This document shows positions 25,081 to 34,899 of a stretch of DNA of 64,000 nucleotides, in pieces. The stretch's first letter is position 1, and the number at the start of each line of letters is the position of its first letter. Position numbers and translations under genes: made by a program. The notes below the pieces were generated by a model, which was given only the letters and a program-made list of their open reading frames with translations, searched no databases and was not told the DNA's origin. Origin of the DNA: Solibacillus faecavium (lineage in GTDB: Bacteria > Bacillota > Bacilli > Bacillales_A > Planococcaceae); assembly GCF_014836905.1 (NCBI RefSeq), contig NZ_JACSPZ010000001.1:496001-560000 (forward strand), in the 5' to 3' direction.

Positions 25081-28000
25081 TTATTTTGTTTCTTTTTCAA
25101 TTAGGCTATAAATGATCGGTACGATAAATAATGTTAAAATTGTTGAGCTTATTAATCCCCCAATAACGACGATGGCCATTGGTTGATTCATTTCCGTGCC
25201 TTCCCCTATTCCCAGTGCTAACGGGACTAAGCCTAAAATTGTCGTTAAAGCTGTCATTAAAATTGGGCGTAGACGGTCTTGAACCCCCACAATAATGGCA
25301 TCCGTAACGTTTAATCCTTGCTGACGTTTTTGATTAATATAATCAATAAGCACTATTCCGTTATTTACAACAATCCCGACCAATATCAGTATCCCAATAA
25401 TCGCCGTTACACCTAGTAACGTATTTGTTAAATATAACGAAGCTGCAACACCTATTATCATTAAAGGGACACTAAAAATCATGACAAAAGGAAGCTTAAA
25501 TGATTCAAATTGAGCGCCCATAACAAGATAAATAAGTATTACTGCAAGAATAATCGCCAAGATCATATCTTGCTTAGCGCTATCGAATAATTCCCGGTCA
25601 CCGCCAAATGCAATTTTTGTTGTCGTTGGAACTCCTACTTGTTGAATTGCTTCATCTACTTTTTTGGAAATACCACTCAATGATTCTGATGTTTTATATT
25701 TCACAAAAATTGCAATAGCCGCGGCTTGATCGGATCTTCGAATGGCCGTCTGCGATTCTTTGATTTCAATGGTTGCCAGTTCCTGCAGTTCTACAAATAC
25801 ACCTGCATTCGTACGAAGCTTCATCTTTTTAAGTGCTTCTATATCTTCTCGAAAAGCTTTACCAAAGCCTGTATACACTCCCAACACTTCACTGTCATCT
25901 GCAATAATCTGTGTTGTAAAGGCACCACGAGTCATCATATTAACTGTTTGAGCAATTTGAGAAGGCAGCAATCCATATTGATTTGCTTTATCCCGGTCTA
26001 CTTCTATTTGAATTTCCTCTTTCACTTCATCCAAATCTGTCGTAACCTCGACTATCGACTCTATTTCCGTAAGCCTTTGCTGAATTTTAGTAACTGTCTC
26101 CTTTAAACGCAGCTCATTACTGTCGGTTACTCGGAATGATAATGTATTAGGTGTGGAGCCTGATGAAGAAGAGAGCGAAAAGCTAACTTCTGCCCGTTCC
26201 CCAATTTGTTCCTGAACCTGTTTTTCAAATTGCTCAACAAAGTCGAAAATGGAGCGATTACGTTCAGATAGTTCAACGAGCTTAATCGAAATTTCCCCTT
26301 CATTTTGCTTACTCGTCTCCCGGGATAAAGATTGCTGATTGCCTCCGATTAAACTTACTACAACATCGACTTCTTCATGTCCCCTTGCCATTTCCTCTAT
26401 TTCACTAACAATACCTTCTGTCTTTGCAACCGATGCACTATTTGGAAGCTTAACGGATAACGAGACAAACCCCTCATCTGTCGGAGGCAAAAATTCTGTA
26501 CCTGTTTTGTAAACCCCAAAGCCGGATAAAGCAAGTAATGCTAATGTGATTGATAAAATGAGTGCACGTCTCGTTAATCCCCATTTTATTGCTTTCGTAT
26601 AATTTCGATAGAGCCACTTGCTTTGTCTCTTTTCAACTGAATTTGCCTGTTTCGCCTGTAAAAAGCGGCTTGCCAGCATTGGAACGACTGTTAAAGCAAC
26701 CGCGAGTGAAGCAATCAAGCTAAATGAAATGGTCAAAGCAAACTCAATAAAAATTTTACCGATTAGTCCACTTATAAAAATAACAGGTACAAAAACTGCA
26801 ATGGTAGTAACGGTTGAAGCAGTAATCGCTAAAGCTACTTCTTTTGTACCGTTGATTGCTGCATCTATTGGACTTTCACCGAGTTCTAAATGCCGTTCAA
26901 TATTTTCAATAACAACTATGGCGTTATCGACAAGCATCCCAATTCCTAAAGCAAGCGCCCCAAGCGTCATAATATTCAACGAAAAGTTTGCAAAGTACAT
27001 GAGAACAAATGTTACGATTACCGAGAATGGAATTGCAATCCCAATAATAAGCGGACTTTTTATACCAGATAAAAAGAATAGAAGTACAAGCATTGCAAAT
27101 AAGCCGCCAAAGACTAGAGAGGAGCTAATATTACTAATAGCTAATCGCACATAATCTCCTTGGTCAAATAAAATGGTCGCTTCAATTCCTTTATACTGTG
27201 GTTCGTTTAATAAACGATCAAGTTCCTTTTGGAATGTTTCAGAAACACTCGCTGTATTTGCACCAGATTCCTGCAGAACCGAAATCAGAACTGCCGACTG
27301 ATCGTTTGCACGTGTTATCGTATTTGTTTCCTGCTCTTTTCGTTCTACGGTCGCAATATCCTGAATTTTAAGGGCTTCCCCTGTTAATGGATTTACAGAT
27401 AATACTATATTCGCTATTTCATCCGGATGAGTAAATAAACTAACTACACGTGTCGTCAATAGCTGATTTTCCTGTGTACTTAATTCTGCACCGGGCATCG
27501 AAATATTACTTGCCTGTATGACTTGCATGACGTCCGTTTGCGTTAAATTTTTTTGTTCAAGTTTTTGAGGATCCAGTTCTATTTGGATTTCTTCTACAAT
27601 TTTTCCTGAAACGGTTACACTTGCTACGCCTTCTGTCCTTTGTAATTCCTGTTCAAGTGACTCCGCTATCTGCCTGATGTCTACATCTTCATCATTTGCT
27701 GCCAATGCAAGCTGAATAACCGGAAACTGCGCTGGATCGAATTTCAAAAAGCTAGGTCTCCCGGCATCATCAGGAAGAGGAACTAGATCTATGCGCTGCA
27801 ATATATCAGTCTGCACTTTATCCATATTTGTTGACCAATTAAACTCTAAAATAATTAGGTTCGAGCTTTCAAGGGATGTCGACTGTACCTTTTTTATACC
27901 AGGCAGAGTAGAAAGAGAAGCTTCCAATGGCTTTGTCACTTTCTCATTGACTTCTATGGGACTCGCGCCTGGATAGCTCGTAACAACAACACCAATGGGC

Positions 28001-28125
28001 GGATTCAAATCGGGTATTAATGTAATCGGGATTTTAAATAGAGAAACAACTCCCAATATTAATACAAAGATCATCGCAACAATCGTAAACACGGGACGTT
28101 TAATAGAAAATCTGCTTATATTCAT
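25081..28125 (-). CDS. RND-family efflux pump (SwrC/AcrB-type)
   Basis: Large inner-membrane H+-driven exporter, 1014 aa, with twelve helices and two big extracytoplasmic loops. It begins MNISRFSIKRPVFTIVAMIFVLILG, typical of the HAE family; helix 4 carries the proton-relay segment ALALGIGMLVDNAIVVIENIERH, and the second half repeats ILVGIVVNNGIVLIDYINQ. The closest characterised relative is B. subtilis SwrC (surfactin resistance). No adaptor protein gene is adjacent, as is usual for Firmicute RND pumps. Substrate not determinable. Confidence 0.9.
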   Translation of the reverse strand: MNISRFSIKRPVFTIVAMIFVLILGVVSLFKIPITLIPDLNPPIGVVVTSYPGASPIEVNEKVTKPLEASLSTLPGIKKVQSTSLESSNLIILEFNWSTNMDKVQTDILQRIDLVPLPDDAGRPSFLKFDPAQFPVIQLALAANDEDVDIRQIAESLEQELQRTEGVASVTVSGKIVEEIQIELDPQKLEQKNLTQTDVMQVIQASNISMPGAELSTQENQLLTTRVVSLFTHPDEIANIVLSVNPLTGEALKIQDIATVERKEQETNTITRANDQSAVLISVLQESGANTASVSETFQKELDRLLNEPQYKGIEATILFDQGDYVRLAISNISSSLVFGGLFAMLVLLFFLSGIKSPLIIGIAIPFSVIVTFVLMYFANFSLNIMTLGALALGIGMLVDNAIVVIENIERHLELGESPIDAAINGTKEVALAITASTVTTIAVFVPVIFISGLIGKIFIEFALTISFSLIASLAVALTVVPMLASRFLQAKQANSVEKRQSKWLYRNYTKAIKWGLTRRALILSITLALLALSGFGVYKTGTEFLPPTDEGFVSLSVKLPNSASVAKTEGIVSEIEEMARGHEEVDVVVSLIGGNQQSLSRETSKQNEGEISIKLVELSERNRSIFDFVEQFEKQVQEQIGERAEVSFSLSSSSGSTPNTLSFRVTDSNELRLKETVTKIQQRLTEIESIVEVTTDLDEVKEEIQIEVDRDKANQYGLLPSQIAQTVNMMTRGAFTTQIIADDSEVLGVYTGFGKAFREDIEALKKMKLRTNAGVFVELQELATIEIKESQTAIRRSDQAAAIAIFVKYKTSESLSGISKKVDEAIQQVGVPTTTKIAFGGDRELFDSAKQDMILAIILAVILIYLVMGAQFESFKLPFVMIFSVPLMIIGVAASLYLTNTLLGVTAIIGILILVGIVVNNGIVLIDYINQKRQQGLNVTDAIIVGVQDRLRPILMTALTTILGLVPLALGIGEGTEMNQPMAIVVIGGLISSTILTLFIVPIIYSLIEKETK

Positions 28126-28268
28126 GGATGTTAAATCCTTTCATTTTGTCATCGTATTATTTAAAATTCGTGTAAAGGTTCCTTTTCCCTTTACCATTCA
28201 ACAATAAAATACTTTCCTAAAATAAAATGTTACAAATTTTCAAACAATATAACTTTGGGGGTTTAACT

Positions 28269-29063
28269 ATGTGTTTAATTGCATTTTCCTATAAAGTTCA
28301 TCCAAATTATCCGCTTGTTATTATTGCAAATCGTGACGAATTTTATGACCGGCCGACAGCAGCGGCCCATTTTTGGGAGGATAATCCTGCTATATTAGGT
28401 GGTCGGGATTTACTTCAACAAGGTAGCTGGATGGGACTTTCGAAAAATGGGCGATTTGCGGCCATTACGAACTATCGCGAGCCAAGCCAGCCAGAAACAA
28501 CGCTCCTATCACGTGGAGAGATCGTCTCACAGTTCTTACTTTCTACTGAACCAATTGAATCCTTCATTGATTCATTACGGGAAAAAAGGAATCTGTATGG
28601 CGGCTACAACGTTTTATTGTTTGATGGGCAGCAAATGCATCATTACAATAACGTATTTGACGAGCACAATAAGATCGAACCAGGTACTTACGGTCTTAGT
28701 AATGCTACATTAAATACGACTTGGCCAAAAGTCGAAAAAGCGAAAAATTCATTAATAAACAGTACTCAAAACAAACAATTTGAAGTACAAGATCTTATTT
28801 TATTATTATCAGATGATAATATTGCACATGACGAAGTATTGCCAAATACTGGGGTAGGCATTCATTTAGAACGCGCACTCTCAGCACAATTTGTGAAATT
28901 ACCGAATTATGGAACACGTTGTTCTACAGCAATAATATTTAATAAAAACGAAGATATCCATTTTTTAGAACGCACTTATGATAAAGGTAGCTTTCTATTT
29001 GATCGTTCTTTTACTATTAAGCCAAAGAGCTTGGCAGCATCAGACACCCGTCATGATAAATGA
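28269..29063 (+). CDS. NRDE-family (TANGO2-like) protein
   Basis: Protein of 264 aa named after the motif NRDE: MCLIAFSYKVHPNYPLVIIANRDEFYDRPTAAAHFW. The start is fixed by the family rule that Cys2 follows Met (MCLI), and GGGGG lies 7 bases before the ATG at 28269; the reading frame is open 42 bases further upstream, where no ribosome site is seen. TANGO2-like proteins have been linked to heme trafficking in eukaryotes, but the bacterial function is not settled. Single gene, divergent from the RND pump. Confidence 0.88.
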   Translation: MCLIAFSYKVHPNYPLVIIANRDEFYDRPTAAAHFWEDNPAILGGRDLLQQGSWMGLSKNGRFAAITNYREPSQPETTLLSRGEIVSQFLLSTEPIESFIDSLREKRNLYGGYNVLLFDGQQMHHYNNVFDEHNKIEPGTYGLSNATLNTTWPKVEKAKNSLINSTQNKQFEVQDLILLLSDDNIAHDEVLPNTGVGIHLERALSAQFVKLPNYGTRCSTAIIFNKNEDIHFLERTYDKGSFLFDRSFTIKPKSLAASDTRHDK

Positions 29064-29067
29064 ATAT

Positions 29068-29108
29068 AAAAAACCCGGCAAATTTCTTTACTGAGAAATT
29101 GCCGGGAT
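29068..29108 (-). terminator. Terminator of prfC
   Basis: On the minus strand CCCGGCAATTTCT pairs with AGAAATTTGCCGGG (one bulged base), followed by a T6 run. Confidence 0.82.
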
Positions 29109-29124
29109 ATAATAAATGTGCCTA

Positions 29125-30696
29125 TTACAGCAGGCTATAAAGTTTAATTTGTTCGTTCTTTTCAGTGAACCAGCGCATTGCAAATTCATTTTCAAATAAA
29201 AATACTTTATTATCAAAACGGTCACGCACTAGCATTGAGCGCTGAGAATGCATTGATTCCTTTACATCTTCCTCATTTTCAATCCAACGTGCGATCTTGC
29301 TGCCGATTGGCTCCATCGTTACTTCAACATTGTATTCATTAATCATACGGTGTTGGAAAACTTCAAACTGTAATTGACCTACTGCACCGAGGATGACATC
29401 TTCAGTGTGTAAAGTTTTGAAGTATTGGATCGCACCCTCTTGTACTAACTGAAGTACACCTTTTTGGAACTGCTTACCTTTCATAACGTTTTTCGCCGAA
29501 ACGCGCATAAAAATCTCCGGTGTAAATTGAGGTAACTTCTCAAAGTTAAATCCTTTTTTACTGCCGACCACTGTATCGCCAATCTGATACGTCCCTGTAT
29601 CATAAAGTCCGATAATATCCCCTGCAACTGCTTCGTTTACAATTTCACGATCATCCGCTAAAAATTGTGTAGACTGCGTTACTTTAAAGGATTTTCCTGT
29701 TCGCGCCAACGTCATATTCATCCCACGCTCGAACTTACCGGAAACGATTCGCACGAACGCAATACGGTCACGGTGAGCAGGATTCATGTTTGCTTGAATC
29801 TTGAAAATAAACCCTGAAAAATCTTTGTACTCTACAGGATCGATGAATTGCTCATCTTCTGTAATACGTGGCTGTGGAGTTGGTGCAAATTTTAAATACG
29901 TATCAAGGAATGTTTGTACCCCGAAATTAGTCAATGCTGACCCAAAAAATACAGGTGTTAATTCCCCACGGCGTATTTTATCTTCCGAGTATTGATTACC
30001 CGCTTCATTTAACAATTCGATATCATCCATTGCCTGCGTATAATAAGATGTTACCTTCATTGGATGATCAACCGCTAAGCCGCCCTCTTCATTTAATGGT
30101 AAATAGCGATTCGCCTCATCAGTTCTAAACTGCTCAATTCGGTTATTGTATCGATCGTAAATTCCAAGGAATTCTTTCCCCATACCGATTGGCCAATTCA
30201 TCGGATATGCTGATATACCTAGAACCTCTTCCAGCTCTTCTATAAGCTCTAATGGTTCTTTCCCTTGACGGTCTAATTTATTTATAAATGTAAAAATCGG
30301 TATCCCGCGCATTTTACATACTTTAAATAGCTTTAATGTTTGTGCCTCAATACCTTTTGCAGCATCGACTACCATGACAGCAGAGTCTACTGCCATTAAA
30401 GTACGGTACGTATCTTCCGAGAAATCCTGGTGACCAGGTGTATCAAGAATGTTTACACGACAGCCTGAATAATCGAATTGCATAACAGAGGATGTAACTG
30501 AAATCCCACGTTGCTTTTCGATTTCCATCCAGTCGGATGTTGCGAACTTTCCTGATTTCTTCCCTTTTACTGTACCCGCGTCACGAATTGCACCACCGAA
30601 TAATAATAGTTTTTCGGTAATCGTCGTTTTACCAGCATCAGGGTGACTGATAATGGCGAATGTTCGACGCGATAATATATCTTGTTCTAAAGTCAT
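29125..30696 (-). CDS. prfC: Peptide chain release factor 3
   Basis: Translational GTPase of 523 aa that recycles RF1/RF2 from the ribosome after peptide release. G1 is [10 protein letters not shown]2/switch region [12 protein letters not shown]3 DTPGHQDF, G4 NKLD; the C-terminal part matches RF3 ([24 protein letters not shown]) rather than EF-G or LepA. ATG with AAGGAG ahead. It lies upstream of the VanZ gene in position only; the VanZ gene reads towards it with a 66-base gap and no hairpin, so they may be cotranscribed. Confidence 0.96.
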   Translation of the reverse strand: MTLEQDILSRRTFAIISHPDAGKTTITEKLLLFGGAIRDAGTVKGKKSGKFATSDWMEIEKQRGISVTSSVMQFDYSGCRVNILDTPGHQDFSEDTYRTLMAVDSAVMVVDAAKGIEAQTLKLFKVCKMRGIPIFTFINKLDRQGKEPLELIEELEEVLGISAYPMNWPIGMGKEFLGIYDRYNNRIEQFRTDEANRYLPLNEEGGLAVDHPMKVTSYYTQAMDDIELLNEAGNQYSEDKIRRGELTPVFFGSALTNFGVQTFLDTYLKFAPTPQPRITEDEQFIDPVEYKDFSGFIFKIQANMNPAHRDRIAFVRIVSGKFERGMNMTLARTGKSFKVTQSTQFLADDREIVNEAVAGDIIGLYDTGTYQIGDTVVGSKKGFNFEKLPQFTPEIFMRVSAKNVMKGKQFQKGVLQLVQEGAIQYFKTLHTEDVILGAVGQLQFEVFQHRMINEYNVEVTMEPIGSKIARWIENEEDVKESMHSQRSMLVRDRFDNKVFLFENEFAMRWFTEKNEQIKLYSLL

Positions 30697-30762
30697 TGTT
30701 TTCGTCTCCTTTTTCCATACTTTCTTATTTTAAAAGACAACAGTCATTCGTTACAACCTTTT

Positions 30763-31323
30763 TTACTTTTGAGTTAGTATTTTACGTATTCTTTTCATTA
30801 TTTTAAATAGGACAAAGCCTATGACAATTGCAATTGCATTTAATAATACATCATCTACATCAATGCTGCGACCGATAAAATATTGTGTACCTTCTATAAA
30901 TATCGGTATGCTGAATGCGACGATATGCATTTTGCGCCACCCTCTTAGTTTTTTCCATAAAAGCGGTATAAAAAATCCAAATGGAATAAACAGGACAATA
31001 TTGCCTGCCAAATTATAAAATGCGATATTCGCTAATGGTCCATTTAATTGATCATAATATAAAAGGATCGTTTGTAATGGGGTGAAGTTACTACGGACAT
31101 AGGCAGTCGATGTATCAAATACAATTTGTCCATTTAAAAAATAAAAATTCGGTATAATCGTTTGCGAAAAGATGCTTACACTATATAGGAAGAATACGAG
31201 CATAACAATTTCCCGAGACATATCTTTCTTTTTATTTCTTAAGTATAGTTTTCGGCTAATTATATAAAGAGGAAAACTCAATATACAATACCCAATCATA
31301 CTCAGTAAGTAGGATTGAATCAT
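30763..31323 (-). CDS. VanZ-family membrane protein
   Basis: A 186-aa protein with about five membrane helices. The VanZ-like features are FTPLQTILLYY with NIVLFIPFGFFIPLLW and the C-terminal IEGTQYFIGRSIDVDDVLLNAIAIVIGF (D-V-D-D motif). VanZ gives low-level teicoplanin resistance in enterococci; most chromosomal relatives have no known role. The ribosome site AGGTG lies directly downstream of the murE terminator, so it depends on readthrough or a promoter hidden in that stretch. Confidence 0.85.
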   Translation of the reverse strand: MIQSYLLSMIGYCILSFPLYIISRKLYLRNKKKDMSREIVMLVFFLYSVSIFSQTIIPNFYFLNGQIVFDTSTAYVRSNFTPLQTILLYYDQLNGPLANIAFYNLAGNIVLFIPFGFFIPLLWKKLRGWRKMHIVAFSIPIFIEGTQYFIGRSIDVDDVLLNAIAIVIGFVLFKIMKRIRKILTQK

Positions 31324-31340
31324 TTTTTCTTTTCACCTCC

Positions 31341-31382
31341 AAAAAAAAACCACCGTTAACGCAATTACGTTAACACGGCGGA
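31341..31382 (-). terminator. Terminator/attenuator between murE and the VanZ gene
   Basis: On the minus strand CCGCCGTGTTAACG pairs with CGTTAACGGTGG around a five-base loop, followed by nine T. It overlaps almost directly with the ribosome site of the VanZ gene, leaving little room for a separate promoter. Confidence 0.88.
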
Positions 31383-31404
31383 TTTGAAAAAGATATAGGT
31401 TCAT

Positions 31405-32874
31405 CTATACAAATTTTAACTTCCCAGCTTCAATCGCAATTTTGGCATCACTATGCGGGTATTTCGTATTTTCAATGATTTGGTAATCTTCATGACCTTT
31501 GCCGGCAAAAATAATAATATCGCCGGGATTTGCTACGCTCACCGCATGTCTAACAGCTTCTGCGCGGTCACCGATACATGCATAGTTATTATGCAGCATC
31601 CCTTTTGCTAAATCGCCTGTAATACTATCGTACTCCTCATAGCGTGGATCATCGGTTGTAAGCACAACATAATCTGCAACTGACGCCTTTTCTGCCATCG
31701 TTGGACGCTTCGTTTTGTCACGTCCACCACCAGTACCAACGAGGAAAATCAATTTATTTTCCGGTTTTTTATATGGAAGGGCAGCATTGATCGCCTTTTC
31801 AATTGCATCTGGAGTATGTGCATAATCAATAAAGATTTGAATTGGTAAATCCGTTTCCACTTTTTCCATGCGTCCTTTTACTGGAGGAAGCATTTCAATC
31901 TGTTCAATAATAACTTCAATTGGGAAGCCTCGTGCATAAAACACCGCTGTTGCTGCAAGTACATTGTAAATATTGAATTCACCCAATAAATGCATTGTCA
32001 CTGGAAATGTACCTTCAGGTGTTTCCATATCAAAATGAGTCATGCCATCTTCATAATTGCAGTTTACTGCCCGGAATATAGCATTGTTTTTTAAACCATA
32101 AGTCCATATCGGAAATGGCGTAATTTGTGCATAACGCTCTGACCAGGGATCATCCGCGTTTAATACGACATGCTTGTTCTTTTCCAGATCTTGTCCAAGC
32201 TGAGAGAACAACAGGCCTTTTGTGTTGCCGTAGTTTTCCATTGTCCCGTGGAAATCCAAATGATCATGCGTCAAATTTGTAAATACCGCGACATCATAAT
32301 CAACACCCGCTAATCGACCGAGTGCCAAACCATGTGACGAAACTTCCATTACCATCGCACGACAGCCTTCACTTTTAGCACGGAAGATCATCTGCTGGGT
32401 ATTTAATGAGTCACTTGTTGTATTGGCGGATTCATATAACACACCATTTAAATTAAATCCTATCGTACCGGACAATGCTGACTTTTCTCCAAGCCCAATT
32501 AAAATATTGTGGATAATGCCGGATACACTTGTTTTGCCATTAGTCCCTGTCACCCCAATCATCATGATATCTTTCGATGGGTAGTCAAAAAACTTCGCTG
32601 CTAAAATGCCTAACGTACGTGTCGTATTCTTAACAAGTACTTGTGCAATGTCGCCCTCCAACTCCAATAGACGCTCTGTTACGATAATTGTTGCCCCAGC
32701 ATCAACAGCCTTCTGTGCATAGTCATGACCATCTACTGTAAAGCCTTTAATGCAAATAAACACACTGTTCGGCTGTACACTGCGAGAATCAATCGCAATA
32801 TCCGAAATCAGCTTCGGCAATTGTCCTACTATTTTCTTTTGCATGAGTGTACTTAATAGCTCTTCTACATACAT
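31405..32874 (-). CDS. murE: UDP-N-acetylmuramoyl-tripeptide synthetase MurE
   Basis: Mur ligase of 489 aa adding the third amino acid to UDP-MurNAc-L-Ala-D-Glu. ATP loop GVTGTNGKTS, carbamylated-lysine region SLNTQQMIFRAKSEGCRAMVMEVSSHGLALGR, and the C-terminal GKGHEDYQ are present. The specificity motif reads DDPR (residues 408-411); the Arg corresponds to the one that in DNPR enzymes binds the extra carboxylate of meso-DAP, so m-DAP is the likely substrate. The gene stands outside a division/wall cluster. ATG at 32874 is used; the GTG at 32889 lies within its purine-rich ribosome site. Confidence 0.9.
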   Translation of the reverse strand: MYVEELLSTLMQKKIVGQLPKLISDIAIDSRSVQPNSVFICIKGFTVDGHDYAQKAVDAGATIIVTERLLELEGDIAQVLVKNTTRTLGILAAKFFDYPSKDIMMIGVTGTNGKTSVSGIIHNILIGLGEKSALSGTIGFNLNGVLYESANTTSDSLNTQQMIFRAKSEGCRAMVMEVSSHGLALGRLAGVDYDVAVFTNLTHDHLDFHGTMENYGNTKGLLFSQLGQDLEKNKHVVLNADDPWSERYAQITPFPIWTYGLKNNAIFRAVNCNYEDGMTHFDMETPEGTFPVTMHLLGEFNIYNVLAATAVFYARGFPIEVIIEQIEMLPPVKGRMEKVETDLPIQIFIDYAHTPDAIEKAINAALPYKKPENKLIFLVGTGGGRDKTKRPTMAEKASVADYVVLTTDDPRYEEYDSITGDLAKGMLHNNYACIGDRAEAVRHAVSVANPGDIIIFAGKGHEDYQIIENTKYPHSDAKIAIEAGKLKFV

Positions 32875-33167
32875 TTTTCTTTCCCCCACACTTGCATTAT
32901 ACTTGCGAATCTAAATTTTTCAGTTAAGTTATAGTAATTTCTATGTATTAATCATCATACTGCTCATGGATTGAAATTTCCATGGTTTTCGCTTTACATT
33001 AAATACCTTGAACTATTAGAACCACAAAATAACCATTTAATGAAGTGTTCCAAAATGTTCATATAGTACATTTTTAATTAATATATCTATCATATCAAAA
33101 TTCGCCATTTATCGACATCATAAATTACTGTATGATTATAGTTATTATTACTTATCAGAGGTGTTTT

Positions 33168-34748
33168 ATGCAGCAAAATGAAATTCTGAATAAGCGAAAT
33201 CTGCTTATGGTTATTACTTATGTTTTCTCAACGCTTATTTTTACTACTGTCATTGTTACACAACTGTTCAAGCATCCTTATTCATTTTTAGTTATTAGTA
33301 TTGGAAGTTGCATTATACTTATTGCTTTGTATTATTTAAAAACGCCTCCAAAAGTGTTTCAAATTATTTTGATTTGTACGTGGCATATGATCGTATTCCT
33401 TTTTAACTATCAAAATGTAAGTATATTTTCGTTTTATACTTTTTTCTGGGTTCTAGCGATATTAACAATTTACCGTTCATATATTATTTCAATTATCAAT
33501 ATTAGCCTTGTATTCATTGAAATTTTAATTTTAAATAAATTATCAATGATACCCTATGATAGTTTTAAATCAGAAGATCATCTATTACTTTTAAGCTTTT
33601 TAATTGCTGCTTGTATCATGAGTATTGGTCAAAGTTTTTTAATAAAACATATTTGGTTAAAGTTAGAAAAAAATGCGATTGACCGTGAATATTATTTAAA
33701 CTCCAAGCATGCATATTTACATTTATTTTTTGAACAGGCTAATGATGCAATTGCAGTATTTGATTTGGAGGACCGTGTGATTGCAGTCAATCCAGCATTC
33801 GAAAAATTGTATGGCTGGTCTAAGGAGGAAGCATTAGGGCGTGTTTTACCGCTCATCCCTCCGGAAAATGAAAAAGAGTCAAAGAAAAGGAAAGAATATT
33901 TGATGCATGGAAAGAAGTTTCATTTACATGAAACAACCGATATGAGAAAGGATGGCACTATTTTCGATGCACAAATCTCATTGTCTCCCATTTTGAGCCC
34001 GCACGGCGAAATTATCGGTTCTTCTGTAATTTCACGGGATATTTCATATATTAAGGAGAACGAAAATTTAATTTTGCAATCTGAAAAACTAAAGCTCGTC
34101 GGTGAGCTTGCTGCCGGAGTTGCACATGAAATTCGTAATCCGATGACCGTTATATCCGGCTATGTTCAAATGATGAACGAAAATCCTGACTCACCTTACT
34201 ATGAATATACTAAGCTGATTCAGAGTGAAACGGAACGAATTGAGTTAATTTTATCAGAATTCCTTGTATTATCTAGACCACAGCCTAATCAGTTTATACC
34301 TGTTAATTTGGGGGAGGCATTAAATGAAGTAGCTACATTTTTCCAGTATGAGCTTCAGCAAAAGGCTATTTCTCTCAATATTTCGAATGAATATCCGCAT
34401 ACGATTATATTAGGTAATAAAAATCAAATTAAACAAGTATTCATAAATTTATTTAAAAACGCTATTGAGGCAATACCTGAGAATGGAACCATTACATTAG
34501 AAGTGTGTGTAGGCGAAGATGGCAAGGATATTTACATTAATATCATCGATACAGGCTGCGGTATACCTTCCCATTTAACAGAACGTATTTTTGAACCTTT
34601 TTATACAACGAAAACGAAAGGTACAGGACTTGGAATGATGATTGTTAATAAAATTGTTCAAGATCATAAAGGGACAATTAAAATAAAAAGTCAGCAAAAC
34701 GTCGGTACAGAAGTTCTATTATCGTTTCCGGTGTTCAGTGAATATTAA
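33168..34748 (+). CDS. Membrane PAS sensor histidine kinase, sporulation-kinase type
   Basis: Kinase of 526 aa: about six membrane helices (residues 15-170), a PAS domain (about 180-300: FEQANDAIAVFDLEDRVIAVNPAFEKLYGWSKEEALGR), HisKA with AAGVAHEIRNPMTVISGYVQMM, and HATPase_c with N box FINLFKNAIEAI, DTGCGI and GTGLGMMIV. The layout resembles sporulation kinases such as KinB/KinC/KinE but the exact orthologue cannot be named. No response regulator nearby. ATG at 33168 has CAGAGGTG 5-6 bases ahead; the longer frame from 33132 lacks a ribosome site. Confidence 0.85.
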   Translation: MQQNEILNKRNLLMVITYVFSTLIFTTVIVTQLFKHPYSFLVISIGSCIILIALYYLKTPPKVFQIILICTWHMIVFLFNYQNVSIFSFYTFFWVLAILTIYRSYIISIINISLVFIEILILNKLSMIPYDSFKSEDHLLLLSFLIAACIMSIGQSFLIKHIWLKLEKNAIDREYYLNSKHAYLHLFFEQANDAIAVFDLEDRVIAVNPAFEKLYGWSKEEALGRVLPLIPPENEKESKKRKEYLMHGKKFHLHETTDMRKDGTIFDAQISLSPILSPHGEIIGSSVISRDISYIKENENLILQSEKLKLVGELAAGVAHEIRNPMTVISGYVQMMNENPDSPYYEYTKLIQSETERIELILSEFLVLSRPQPNQFIPVNLGEALNEVATFFQYELQQKAISLNISNEYPHTIILGNKNQIKQVFINLFKNAIEAIPENGTITLEVCVGEDGKDIYINIIDTGCGIPSHLTERIFEPFYTTKTKGTGLGMMIVNKIVQDHKGTIKIKSQQNVGTEVLLSFPVFSEY

Positions 34749-34784
34749 AAATGAGAAGGATGGGTAAAACCAGCCTCAAAATTA

Positions 34785-34830
34785 TAAGGAGTTCAAATTT
34801 TACAATAGTAAATTTTGAACTCCTTTATTT
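34785..34830 (+). terminator. Terminator of the kinase gene
   Basis: AAGGAGTTCAAATTTTAC pairs with GTAAATTTTGAACTCCTT and is followed by TATTTG. It shares the preceding text GCCTCAAAAT with the terminator at 37351. Confidence 0.82.
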
Positions 34831-34899
34831 GTTATCAAGTTATCTACTCCATATCCCCTGCTTGTTGCCCGGGAGTGCTGCTATACCGAAGAATATTCG

